From Erysipelotrichaceae bacterium (lineage in GTDB: Bacteria; Bacillota_I; Bacilli_A; Erysipelotrichales; Erysipelotrichaceae), in assembly GCA_012523895.1 (NCBI GenBank), contig JAAYSZ010000036.1:29908-93907 (forward strand): a DNA stretch of 64,000 nucleotides, written 5' to 3'. A program made the position numbers and the translations under genes. The number at the start of each line of letters is the position of its first letter. Position 1 is the stretch's first letter. Below the pieces are notes generated by a model that worked only from the letters and a program-made list of their open reading frames with translations, had not been told where the DNA came from and made no database searches. Below are positions 15,969-24,483 of the stretch, piece after piece.

Positions 15969-17147
15969 ATGATGAAATCTGTAATAACATATACTTTAGA
16001 TAGTTGTAGAAAATGCTTAAAATGTTTAAAGTTTTGTCCAACTGGGGCAATAACTTTAGATAATGGAAGAGTATTTATTTCTGATGAAAAATGTATTAAT
16101 TGTGGCAAATGTGTAGAAGCTTGTCATAATCAAGGAATTCAAGCAAAAGGTAGTACTCTAATTGATATTAAAAATTATGATTATACAGTGTGTATAGTAC
16201 CAAGTTCACTTATTGGTCATTGTAAAACAAGACAAGAAGTTGAAGAAATGTTTTATGCAATTAAAGAGTTAGGGTTTGATGAAGTTGTTGATATGACTGA
16301 TATTGAAGGCCAAATTCATGATGAAGTTAGAAAATACTCACTTTATTCAAATAATGCTTGTAATATTTCATCATTTTGTCCAGTTGTAAATAAATTAATT
16401 CAAGTAAAATATCCAATGTTATTACAGAATATTATTCCTATTAATTATCCAAGTGAAGTTGCGGCTAAGAGAATTAGAAAAATTCATAAAGATAAAGAGA
16501 ATTTAGGTATATTTAATTGCTGTGAGTGTGAATCTAAATTATCATTAGCGAAGTATCCTTATGGTAATACTAGTTATGAAGTTGATCATGCATTATCAAT
16601 TGTAGATATATTTCCACTTATAAGAGCGAATATGGGAAAAGGAAGATTAAAATTATCCTTATGTAAAGAAGGTTTACAATCATGCAATCCATATATGATG
16701 CTTGTTGATGAAAATGATTTAGTTGCGGATGGTTTTGAAAAAATAATTAATGTTTTAGAACATGCTGAATTTGGGCTATTAAAAGATTTTAAACTTTTAG
16801 AATTATTTCCTTGTTTTAATGGATGCATAGGAGGAAGATTATTATGGGGTAGTAGTTATCTTATAAAAAGTAATTTTTTCGCTTTAATTGATGGTGATGA
16901 AAAAAGAATTAGTAATATCTCATTTGATGAATTATATAACGATAAAATAACAAAAGAAGTTAAAGATGATAGAACAATTCAAGAAAAATTACAATTCTTT
17001 GCAAAAGTAAATGCTAAATTAGATAAATTACCTGGATATGATTGTACAGCTTGTGGATTACCTAGTTGCAGGGTTATGGCAGAAGAAATTGTAAATGGAA
17101 ATAAAACACTTAGTGATTGCAAGATATTAGTTAGAAAGGAAGTATAA
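15969..17147 (+). CDS. Hydrogenase-like multi-cluster Fe-S protein (putative redox/H2 sensor)
   Basis: A 392-residue protein with three visible parts. Two ferredoxin-type [4Fe-4S] motifs are at the N-terminus (Cys13/16/19/23 and Cys42/45/48/52). The middle resembles the H-cluster domain of [FeFe] hydrogenases in outline, with degenerate counterparts of the three H-cluster motifs: SSFCPVVNKL for TSCxPxW, NCCECESK for MPCxxKxxE and PCFNGCIGG for MxCxxGCxxGG. The C-terminus has a Fes-type four-Cys motif (Cys359/362/367/384, PF04060-like). True HydA is encoded downstream, so this is probably a non-catalytic or sensory relative. The PAS and phosphatase domains found on some clostridial homologues are absent. 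Flanked by an ATPase gene and a DRTGG gene. Confidence 0.78.
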   Translation: MMKSVITYTLDSCRKCLKCLKFCPTGAITLDNGRVFISDEKCINCGKCVEACHNQGIQAKGSTLIDIKNYDYTVCIVPSSLIGHCKTRQEVEEMFYAIKELGFDEVVDMTDIEGQIHDEVRKYSLYSNNACNISSFCPVVNKLIQVKYPMLLQNIIPINYPSEVAAKRIRKIHKDKENLGIFNCCECESKLSLAKYPYGNTSYEVDHALSIVDIFPLIRANMGKGRLKLSLCKEGLQSCNPYMMLVDENDLVADGFEKIINVLEHAEFGLLKDFKLLELFPCFNGCIGGRLLWGSSYLIKSNFFALIDGDEKRISNISFDELYNDKITKEVKDDRTIQEKLQFFAKVNAKLDKLPGYDCTACGLPSCRVMAEEIVNGNKTLSDCKILVRKEV

Positions 17148-17480
17148 ATGAAAGTTAAAGATTTAGTTGAAATTAATAACTGGAAACTACTTAATGAAAA
17201 TGAAGGTTTAAACAGAGATGTTAAAGGTGCATTTGTAGGAGATTTACTTAGTTTTGTAATGGGTAATGGAGAACCAGGAAATGCATGGATTACAATTCAA
17301 GCTCATTTAAATGTTATTGCAGTTGCAATGTTGAGAGAGTTTAGTTGTATTATATTTGTTGATGGCGCAAATGTTACAGAAGAAATGATAGATAGAGCTA
17401 ATGAAGAAAATCTTATATTAATTCAAAGTGATTCTTCGGCATATGAATGTGCTATTAAGCTTTATAATGCAAATGTGTAA
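17148..17480 (+). CDS. DRTGG-domain protein, hydrogenase-operon type (second copy)
   Basis: A 110-residue paralogue of the protein at 15196, recognisable from its start (MKVKDLVEINNWKLL), the central AFVGDLLSFVMGN and the end QSDSSAYECAIKLY. An inserted GNGEPGNAWITIQAH segment is not matched in the first copy. The ATG follows the Fe-S protein stop directly, and its own TAA overlaps the next ATG (TAATG). Stand-alone DRTGG proteins have no established activity. The pair could form heterodimers, since each domain is small; this is inference. Confidence 0.72.
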   Translation: MKVKDLVEINNWKLLNENEGLNRDVKGAFVGDLLSFVMGNGEPGNAWITIQAHLNVIAVAMLREFSCIIFVDGANVTEEMIDRANEENLILIQSDSSAYECAIKLYNANV

Positions 17481-18154
17481 TGTATTACGATTTTCATATT
17501 CATAGCGCGTTATCACCATGTGCTAATGATGAAATGACACCAAACAATATTATCAATATGGCAATTATTAAAGGTTTGGATATTATTGCTGTTTGTGATC
17601 ATAATTCTACTCTTCAACAAAACGCATTACATGAAGTTGCTAAAGATAAAGATATTAGCTTACTTTATGGAATTGAAGTTGAAAGTAGAGAGGAAGTACA
17701 TATCCTTGGATTATTTAAAGATTTAATTGATAATCAAAATTTTGGAAAGTGGGTTGATAGTAATAAGCCATATATAAAAAATAATGAATCATTTTTTGGA
17801 AAACAATTAGTTTTTAATAAAAATGATGAAATCGTTGAGAAACTTGATGGTTTACTTCTTGTATCTTTAAGTTCATCTATAGAAGAAGTAATTAATCAAA
17901 TTCATCAGTATAATGGAAAAGCTATATTAGCACATGCATTAGATAAACAAAACGGTATAATAACACATTTAGGTTATATACCAAAAGATTTAAAATTTGA
18001 TGGAATCGAAGTAAAAGATATTTCTCAAATTGAAAAAATTAAATCAAAGCATCCTTGGATTAAAGACACAATGTGGTTATTTAATTCAGATGCTCACAAC
18101 TTAATAGATATAAATGAAGCACTCTATGAAATTAATTTGAAGGATTGGATGTGA
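17480..18154 (+). CDS. PHP-domain phosphoesterase of the hydrogenase operon
   Basis: A 224-residue stand-alone PHP protein with all metal-binding motifs in order: FHIHS near residues 5-8, CDHN near 39-42, GIEVESREEVH near 60-70, LAHA near 155 and SDAHN near 200. PHP proteins hydrolyse phosphate esters (histidinol-phosphate, nucleotides, 3',5'-bisphosphates) with a trinuclear metal site, so catalysis is likely retained. Substrate is unknown; a nucleotide second messenger or a phosphoprotein of this operon would be reasonable guesses. It overlaps the upstream gene by 1 bp and nearly touches the next ATPase gene. Confidence 0.83.
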   Translation: MYYDFHIHSALSPCANDEMTPNNIINMAIIKGLDIIAVCDHNSTLQQNALHEVAKDKDISLLYGIEVESREEVHILGLFKDLIDNQNFGKWVDSNKPYIKNNESFFGKQLVFNKNDEIVEKLDGLLLVSLSSSIEEVINQIHQYNGKAILAHALDKQNGIITHLGYIPKDLKFDGIEVKDISQIEKIKSKHPWIKDTMWLFNSDAHNLIDINEALYEINLKDWM

Positions 18155-18159
18155 TAATT

Positions 18160-18705
18160 ATGATGGAAGATTTAGCAATGCATATGATGGAAATCATTAT
18201 GAATAGCGTTAAAGCAAATTCTTCGTTAATAAAAATATTTATATCTAGCTTAAGTAAAACTAATGAAACAATCATTGAAATTATTGATGATGGTTGTGGG
18301 ATGGATAAGGAAATGTTAGAAAAAGTAACTGATCCATTTACTACTTCAAGAACTACTAGAAAAGTAGGTTTAGGAGTTTCATTTATGAAAGGTTTATGTG
18401 AATCTTGTGATGGAACGTTTATTATGAAAAGTGAGGTAGGAAAAGGTACTTATCTAAAAGCTACTATAAGAAAAGATCATATTGATGCACCTCCTTTAGG
18501 AGATATTGGTGAATTAATTATGATTAGTATACAATCAAATGAAAATATAGACTATGAATTAGTTTATATAGATGATTACAATGAATTTGCCTTTAAATCT
18601 AAAACAATAAAGGAAGAATTAAGTGGAATAAGCTTATTAGAACCTGAAATATTGTTATGGATAAAGGAATATATTAATCAAGAAATAAGAAAGGAAAGAA
18701 GTTAA
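18160..18705 (+). CDS. GHKL ATPase (histidine-kinase-like) of the hydrogenase operon
   Basis: A single-domain ATPase of about 180 residues beginning MMEDLAMHMMEIIMNSVKA, an N-box reached without any dimerisation or phospho-acceptor domain. G1 is DDGCGM, the F-box region PFTTSRTTRK follows, and G2 is GLGVSFMKGL. It resembles the catalytic domain of sensor kinases. A C-terminal extension of about 70 residues (from about 110) is not typical of kinases. Start choice between 18160 and 18163 is uncertain; a TTG at 18145 overlaps the PHP gene. It ends overlapping the ferredoxin gene by 1 bp. Substrate protein unknown. Confidence 0.78.
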   Translation: MMEDLAMHMMEIIMNSVKANSSLIKIFISSLSKTNETIIEIIDDGCGMDKEMLEKVTDPFTTSRTTRKVGLGVSFMKGLCESCDGTFIMKSEVGKGTYLKATIRKDHIDAPPLGDIGELIMISIQSNENIDYELVYIDDYNEFAFKSKTIKEELSGISLLEPEILLWIKEYINQEIRKERS

Positions 18706-19067
18706 TGAAGAGCTTAGAAGATTTAAAAAAGATGCGTGAACAAGCGCTTAAAAAAGTGGATATGCGTTCAGGAGACAAGGATTATAGAGTAGTTGTTGGA
18801 ATGGCTACTTGTGGAATTGCTGCTGGTGCTAGACCAGTATTAAATGCTCTTGTTCAAGAAACTGCAAACAATGATTATAACTGCATTGTTACTCAAACAG
18901 GATGCATCGGTTTATGTGTACAAGAACCAATAGTTGAAGTGTTTGATAAGGACAACAATAAAACAACTTATGTAAAAGTTGATCCAGATAAAGCTTTAAG
19001 AATTTTAAAAGAACATGTAGGAAATGGGAAAATTGTAGAAGAATATACAATTGATAGCGTTAAGTAG
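18705..19067 (+). CDS. Thioredoxin-fold [2Fe-2S] ferredoxin of the hydrogenase operon
   Basis: A 120-residue small [2Fe-2S] protein of the NuoE-like ferredoxin group. Candidate ligands are Cys36 (ATCGIAAGARPV), Cys60 (DYNC), Cys67 and Cys71 (TGCIGLC). The first pair is spaced wider than in HydC. An N-terminal helical extension of about 28 residues (KKMREQALKKVDMR) is also seen in homologues placed next to hydB. It resembles the N-terminal domain of HydB encoded just downstream. Probable role: an extra electron carrier or subunit. It ends 10 bp before the hydB start. Confidence 0.82.
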   Translation: MKSLEDLKKMREQALKKVDMRSGDKDYRVVVGMATCGIAAGARPVLNALVQETANNDYNCIVTQTGCIGLCVQEPIVEVFDKDNNKTTYVKVDPDKALRILKEHVGNGKIVEEYTIDSVK

Positions 19068-19077
19068 GAGAGATATT

Positions 19078-20874
19078 ATGGAAAGAATAAATGTCTTAGT
19101 TTGTGCTGGTACAGGTTGTGCATCTTCTGAATCAATGGAAGTTTATAATGAATTTAAAAAAGCAGCTAAAAAATATGGAATAGAAAAAGAAGTTAGAGTT
19201 GTAAAAACTGGATGTTTTGGACTTTGTCAAAAAGGTCCAATTGTAGCTGTTCATCCTGACAAAGTCTTCTATTGTCATGTAAAAGTTGAAGATGTAGATC
19301 GAATTGTATCTGAGCACCTTTATAAAGGAAGAGTAGTTAAAGAATTAGAACTTTCTGATATTGATGAAGAAACAAAAGAAAAAGTATTTGAAATTGATAA
19401 AATTAGATTTTATGCAAAACAACAACGTATTGCTTTAAGAAACTGTGGTGTTATTAACCCAGAAGATATTCAAGAGTATATTGCAAAAGATGGATATATG
19501 GCTCTTGGAAAAGCAATTACTGAAATGACTCCTCAAGAAGTAATTGATGAAATTTTAGCAAGTGGTTTAAGAGGAAGAGGTGGGGGAGGATTCCCTGCTG
19601 GAAGAAAATGGCAATTCGCGGCTAATCAACCAAAAGGTCAAAAATATGTTATATGTAATGCGGATGAAGGAGATCCAGGAGCATTTATGGATAGAAGTAT
19701 TCTTGAAGGAGATCCTCATAGTGTTATTGAAGCTATGGCAATTGCAGCTTATGCAATTGGTGCAGACCATGGTTATATTTATATAAGAGCTGAATATCCA
19801 ATTGCAGTTCATAGATTAGAACTTGCTATAAAAGATGCTAAAGAATTAGGTTTATTAGGAAATAATATCTTTGGGACAGATTTTAATTTTGATGTAGAAA
19901 TTAGACTTGGTGCAGGTGCATTTGTATGCGGTGAAGAAACAGCATTAATTATGTCTATTGAAGGTAAGCGTGGAATGCCAGTTTCTAGGCCTCCATATCC
20001 TGCAGTTTCAGGAGTTTGGGGTAAACCTACAATAATTAATAATGTTGAAACTTATGCAAACGTTCCAATTATTATAAATAAAGGTGCAGAATGGTTTGCA
20101 TCAATTGGTACTGAAAAATCTAAAGGAACTAAAGTATTTGCTCTTGGTGGAAAAATTGTTAATACAGGTTTAGTAGAAATTCCAATGGGAACAACATTAA
20201 GAGAAATTATTTATGAAATTGGTGGTGGAATTCCAAATAATAAAGAATTTAAGGCAGTTCAAACTGGAGGACCTTCTGGAGGGTTGCTAACAGAAAATCA
20301 ATTAGATACACCAATTGATTTTGATAATTTAGTTGCACTAGGATCAATGATGGGTTCTGGTGGGATGATTGTACTTGATGAAGATAACTGTGTGGTAGAC
20401 GTTGCTAGATTCTACATGGATTTTATAGTTGATGAATCATGCGGTAAATGTACTCCTTGTAGAATAGGAACAAAACGTTTACTTGAAATATTAGACAAAA
20501 TTACAAAAGGAGAAGGTACATTAGAAATGTTAGATGAACTTGAAGATTTATCTAAACATATTAAAAACAATGCGTTATGTGGATTAGGGCAAACTGCCGC
20601 AAATCCAGTTTTATCTACATTATCTCAATTTAGAGATGAATATATAGCTCACATTGTTGATAAAAAATGTCCTGCTCATGTATGTAAGGATTTATTAACT
20701 TATGTAATTGATCCTGATTTATGTAAAAAATGTAGTATATGTGCTAAGCACTGTCCAGTAAACTGTATTACTGGTGTACCAGGTAAAGAACCATATGTAA
20801 TAGATGCCGAAGCTTGTATAAAATGTGGTTCATGTGTTGATGTATGTCGCTTTAATGCGATAGAAAAGGTTTAG
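19078..20874 (+). CDS. hydB: HydB / NuoF-like NADH-binding subunit of the bifurcating [FeFe] hydrogenase
   Basis: A 598-residue flavoprotein of the complex I 51-kDa family that binds FMN and NADH. Domain order: N-terminal thioredoxin-like [2Fe-2S] domain (Cys9, 14, 46, 50), Rossmann-like FMN/NADH domain with GLRGRGGGGFPAGRKW, SLBB domain, the NuoF [4Fe-4S] motif ESCGKCTPCRIG, and a C-terminal pair of [4Fe-4S] ferredoxin motifs (CKKCSICAKHCP and CIKCGSCVDVC). This composition is diagnostic of HydB rather than complex I. The start at 19078 is preceded by AGGAGAG; an in-frame TTG at 19051 overlaps the upstream gene and lacks such a site. Confidence 0.95.
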   Translation: MERINVLVCAGTGCASSESMEVYNEFKKAAKKYGIEKEVRVVKTGCFGLCQKGPIVAVHPDKVFYCHVKVEDVDRIVSEHLYKGRVVKELELSDIDEETKEKVFEIDKIRFYAKQQRIALRNCGVINPEDIQEYIAKDGYMALGKAITEMTPQEVIDEILASGLRGRGGGGFPAGRKWQFAANQPKGQKYVICNADEGDPGAFMDRSILEGDPHSVIEAMAIAAYAIGADHGYIYIRAEYPIAVHRLELAIKDAKELGLLGNNIFGTDFNFDVEIRLGAGAFVCGEETALIMSIEGKRGMPVSRPPYPAVSGVWGKPTIINNVETYANVPIIINKGAEWFASIGTEKSKGTKVFALGGKIVNTGLVEIPMGTTLREIIYEIGGGIPNNKEFKAVQTGGPSGGLLTENQLDTPIDFDNLVALGSMMGSGGMIVLDEDNCVVDVARFYMDFIVDESCGKCTPCRIGTKRLLEILDKITKGEGTLEMLDELEDLSKHIKNNALCGLGQTAANPVLSTLSQFRDEYIAHIVDKKCPAHVCKDLLTYVIDPDLCKKCSICAKHCPVNCITGVPGKEPYVIDAEACIKCGSCVDVCRFNAIEKV

Positions 20875-20884
20875 GAGGCAGATT

Positions 20885-22636
20885 ATGGCAAAAGTTAATA
20901 TAAAAATTAATAACATACCTATACAAGTAGAAGAGGGAGTTAGTATATTAGAAGCCGCACGAACTGTGGGCATAAAAATTCCAACACTTTGCTATTTAAA
21001 AGGTATTACAAAATCTGGTGCTTGTAGAGTTTGTTTAGTTGAAGTTAAAAATGCAAAAGCTTTAGCTGCTTCATGTGTATATCCTGTTTATGAAGGTTTA
21101 GAAGTATATACTCATTCTAAAAAAGCAATTGAAGGAAGAAGAAACTCAGTTGAACTTATTATGTCAAATCATAATAAGAACTGTTTGAGTTGTGTTAGAA
21201 ACCAAAACTGTGAATTACAAACATTATGTCAAGAATTAGGTGTTAGAGACAATAAATACGATGGTGAATATACACCTAGTACTTATGATGAAGTAGCTCC
21301 AGGTATTGTTAGAGATACTAGTAAATGTGTTTTATGTGGAAGATGTATTGATACATGTAAGAAAGTTCAAGGGTTAGGAATTCTAGGTTTTGAAAATAGA
21401 GGATTTAAAACAATTGTTGGACCAGTTTTTAATTCATCATTTGCTGATGTAAATTGTATGCAATGTGGTCAATGTATAATTAATTGTCCTGTTGGCGCAT
21501 TATCTGAAAAAGAAAATATACATGACGTTGTAAATGCACTAAATGATCCAACTAAGCATGTAGTTGTTCAAACAGCTCCTGCAGTTAGAGCTAGTTTAGC
21601 AGAAGAATTTGGTTATCCAATTGGAACTAGAATAACTGGTAAAATGGTTGCTGGTTTAAAAAGAGTTGGATTTGATAAAGTTTATGATACAAACTTTGGT
21701 GCTGACTTAACAATTATGGAAGAAGGTACTGAATTTATTCAAAGATTTACTAATGGAGGAACTTTACCTCTTATAACCTCATGTTCTCCAGGATGGGTTA
21801 AATATTTAGAATATGAATATCCTGATTTAATACCAAATGTTAGTTCATGTAAATCACCTCATATGATGCTAGGTGCAATTTTAAAATCATATTATGCTCA
21901 AAGAAATAATATTGATCCAAAAGATATTTATGTTGTTTCTATAATGCCATGTACCGCAAAAAAGGCTGAAGCAGTTAAACCTGAAAATGTTAAAAATGGT
22001 GTTCAAGATGTTGATGCAGTATTAACAACTAGAGAATGTGGAAGACTTCTTAAACTTTATGGTATTGATTTAAATGATTTAGAAGATGAACAATTTGACC
22101 AAGATTTATTTGGAGAATATTCTGGAGCTGCTGTTATATTTGGTGTTACAGGTGGAGTTATGGAAGCTGCACTTAGAACTGTAAAAGAAGTTCTTGAAAA
22201 GAAACCTTTAGAAGATGTTAATTTTGAAGTTGTTAGGGGAATGAAAGGTGTAAAAGAGGCTACTCTTGATGTTGCAGGACATAAAGTTAATATAGCTGTT
22301 ACTTCTTCAATGACTTATGCAAAACCATTATTAGATGAAATAAGAGAAGGTAAATCAAAGTATCATTTTATTGAAATAATGGGTTGCCCAGGTGGATGTG
22401 TTAATGGTGGAGGTCAATCTTTAGTTAGTGCTAGATTAAAGAACGACAATGTTGATTATAAAACTTTAAGAGCTAATGCATTATATGAAGAAGACATAAT
22501 CATGGAAAATAGAAAGTCTCATGAAAATAAACAAATTCAAGAGTTATATAAAAATTTCTTAGGAGAACCTGGTTCTAAAATAGCTCATGAATTGTTACAT
22601 ACAACTTATAGTCAAAAACAAAAATTTAAATTTTAA
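20885..22636 (+). CDS. hydA: HydA, catalytic [FeFe] hydrogenase subunit
   Basis: The 583-residue H2-forming subunit. Accessory clusters: plant-type [2Fe-2S] (Cys36, 47, 50, 64), His-Cys3 [4Fe-4S] (His96, Cys100, 103, 109), and two [4Fe-4S] (Cys148/151/154/158 and 191/194/197/201). The H-cluster domain has TSCSPGW with Cys300, MPCTAKKAE with Cys356 and MGCPGGCVNGGG with Cys501/505. This is the modular type found in HydABC complexes, which couple NADH and reduced ferredoxin oxidation to proton reduction. GGAGG precedes the ATG. The operon ends at a strong terminator. The maturases HydE, HydF and HydG are not in this window. Confidence 0.96.
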   Translation: MAKVNIKINNIPIQVEEGVSILEAARTVGIKIPTLCYLKGITKSGACRVCLVEVKNAKALAASCVYPVYEGLEVYTHSKKAIEGRRNSVELIMSNHNKNCLSCVRNQNCELQTLCQELGVRDNKYDGEYTPSTYDEVAPGIVRDTSKCVLCGRCIDTCKKVQGLGILGFENRGFKTIVGPVFNSSFADVNCMQCGQCIINCPVGALSEKENIHDVVNALNDPTKHVVVQTAPAVRASLAEEFGYPIGTRITGKMVAGLKRVGFDKVYDTNFGADLTIMEEGTEFIQRFTNGGTLPLITSCSPGWVKYLEYEYPDLIPNVSSCKSPHMMLGAILKSYYAQRNNIDPKDIYVVSIMPCTAKKAEAVKPENVKNGVQDVDAVLTTRECGRLLKLYGIDLNDLEDEQFDQDLFGEYSGAAVIFGVTGGVMEAALRTVKEVLEKKPLEDVNFEVVRGMKGVKEATLDVAGHKVNIAVTSSMTYAKPLLDEIREGKSKYHFIEIMGCPGGCVNGGGQSLVSARLKNDNVDYKTLRANALYEEDIIMENRKSHENKQIQELYKNFLGEPGSKIAHELLHTTYSQKQKFKF

Positions 22637-22651
22637 AAATTAGATGAACTT

Positions 22652-22691
22652 AAAAAGGTGATTCATACATTTGTATGAAATCACCTTTTTT
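22652..22691. terminator. Bidirectional terminator between hydA and proS
   Basis: AAAAAGGTGATTCATACA pairs with TGTATGAAATCACCTTTTTT with a single bulge, giving a long stem with A/T tracts on both sides. It serves both hydA (+) and proS (-); the proS stop codon lies at its edge. Confidence 0.85.
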
Positions 22692-24387
22692 ACATGTTTT
22701 CTTTAATATAATTTTTTATATATTCTTCAAGTTCATTTACATTAATTTCTATATTAATTTTTCCATCTCTTGATTTAACTTCAACAATATTTTCTAAAGC
22801 TTTTTTTCCTACTGTTATTCTTAATGGAATACCTATTAATTCCATATCTTTAAATTTTACACCAGGTCTTTCATTTCTATCATCTAATATGACATCAATA
22901 TTCATATCATTTAGCTTATTATAAATATCATTAGCAAGATTAGATTGATCTTCATTTTTAGAATTAATAATAACTATACCGACTTTATATGGTGCAATAT
23001 TAACAGGCCAAATAATTCCATTTTCATCATTGTTTTGTTCAACTACAGCAGCCATACAACGACCTAAGCCAATACCATAACTTCCCATCCAAACTAAATT
23101 AATATTATTATTCGCATCTAAATAGTGTAAATTTAAAGCTTTTGAATATTTAGTACCTAATTTAAATGTATTACCACATTCAATTCCTTTTTTAAATGTA
23201 ATAACACCATTGCATTTTGGACATATATCATGATCTTGAATATTTCTTATATCACCAATAACTTCTACTTCAAAATCTTTGTGGTTAGCATTTTTATAAT
23301 GATAATCAACTTTGTTTGCACCAACTATAAAATTAGACATAAATGAAACTTCTTCATCCATAACAATAGGACATTTAATATCAATTGGTCCTGCAAAGCC
23401 AATAGGGGCATTAGTAACTTGCATTACAATTTCTGCATCAGCAAGTTCAACATTAGTTGCATTAAATAATTTTCTAAGTTTAACTTCATTTACATCTCTA
23501 TTACCTTTAACCATTGCTGCATATGGTTCTCCATCAATTAGATATATTAATGTTTTTACAAAAGATCCAGGTTGTAAATTCATAAATTCTGCAACTTCCT
23601 CAATTGTTTTAGCATTTGGAGTATGTACTAACTCTAATGTTAATTCTTCTTCTTTTTCAATTGGTTCATTAATACATTTTGCAACTTCTATATTAGATGC
23701 ATAATCACAAGAGTCGCATAATACTAATATATCTTCTCCTATATCAGTAACAGCTTGAAATTCTTCGGAAAGTAAACCACCCATTACTCCAGTATCTGCA
23801 GTAACAATTCTATAATCTAAACCTAATCTATCCATTACGTTTTTATATGCGTTAAATTGTTTTTGATATGCTATATCTAATCCTTTTTCATCTTTATCAA
23901 AAGTATAAGCATCTTTCATTAGGAATTCTCTTACTCTTATTAAACCAAATCTTGGTCTAGGTTCGTCCCTAAATTTTGTTTGAACTTGATATAAAGAAAA
24001 AGGTAAGTCTTTATAAGATCTAATTTTCATAGATGCAGCAAATGCAAATAATTCTTCATGAGTAGGACCAAGCACAAAAGGTTTATTAAATCTATCCTTT
24101 AAAGAGAACATACTTTGCCCAAATCCTTCTCTTCTTCCACTAGCTACATAATATTCCTCAGGAATAAGACATGGCATTGTAACTTCTTGAGAATCAGCTT
24201 TAGCCATTTCATCTTTAATAATTTCTTCAATGTTATCTATAACTTTTTTTCCAAGTGGTAACATCATATATATACCAGAGCTGCTTTTTTTAATAAAGCC
24301 ACCTCTGACAAGTAAATTACCGCTTATTGAATCTTCATCTTTTACATTTTCTCTTAATGTGTAAAAAAAACTATTTTTTAATTTCAT
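22690..24387 (-). CDS. proS: Prolyl-tRNA synthetase (bacterial type with editing insertion)
   Basis: Class II synthetase that charges tRNA-Pro. The 565 residues match the bacterial form: motif 1 region near the start (GIYMMLPLGKKV), motif 2 (FRDEPRPRFGLIRVREF), an insertion of about 180 residues between motifs 2 and 3 that matches the YbaK-like Ala-tRNA-Pro editing domain, motif 3 (GSYGIGLGRCMAAVVEQ) and a C-terminal anticodon-binding domain. GAGGT precedes the start on the minus strand. Unlike valS and alaS here, no T-box is visible in the short leader. It is one of only two native minus-strand genes before 39 kb. Confidence 0.96.
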   Translation of the reverse strand: MKLKNSFFYTLRENVKDEDSISGNLLVRGGFIKKSSSGIYMMLPLGKKVIDNIEEIIKDEMAKADSQEVTMPCLIPEEYYVASGRREGFGQSMFSLKDRFNKPFVLGPTHEELFAFAASMKIRSYKDLPFSLYQVQTKFRDEPRPRFGLIRVREFLMKDAYTFDKDEKGLDIAYQKQFNAYKNVMDRLGLDYRIVTADTGVMGGLLSEEFQAVTDIGEDILVLCDSCDYASNIEVAKCINEPIEKEEELTLELVHTPNAKTIEEVAEFMNLQPGSFVKTLIYLIDGEPYAAMVKGNRDVNEVKLRKLFNATNVELADAEIVMQVTNAPIGFAGPIDIKCPIVMDEEVSFMSNFIVGANKVDYHYKNANHKDFEVEVIGDIRNIQDHDICPKCNGVITFKKGIECGNTFKLGTKYSKALNLHYLDANNNINLVWMGSYGIGLGRCMAAVVEQNNDENGIIWPVNIAPYKVGIVIINSKNEDQSNLANDIYNKLNDMNIDVILDDRNERPGVKFKDMELIGIPLRITVGKKALENIVEVKSRDGKINIEINVNELEEYIKNYIKENM

Positions 24388-24428
24388 ATAAAATACCTCA
24401 TTAATGGAAATTATAGCATATAAACGAC

Positions 24429-24457
24429 TTTACTTTAAATATTATTTGACCTATAAT
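24429..24457 (+). promoter_or_regulatory. guaB promoter
   Basis: TTTACT (24429-24434) and TATAAT (24452-24457) are separated by 17 bases. GGAGGG at 24472-24477 and the guaB ATG follow. It lies back to back with the proS promoter, whose extended -10 reads TGCTATAAT on the minus strand near 24408-24416. Confidence 0.65.
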
Positions 24458-24483
24458 TTTTATAAAATGATGGAGGGAAATAA

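Noticed and set aside
17480..18154. PHP protein considered as histidinol phosphatase or PolX
   Set aside because: No his genes nearby, and no polymerase domain. The operon context is hydrogenase-related.
14705..22636. Reading the operon as respiratory complex I (nuoE/nuoF)
   Set aside because: No membrane Nuo subunits. HydB has the extra N-terminal [2Fe-2S] and C-terminal 2x[4Fe-4S] domains, and HydA with H-cluster motifs ends the operon.
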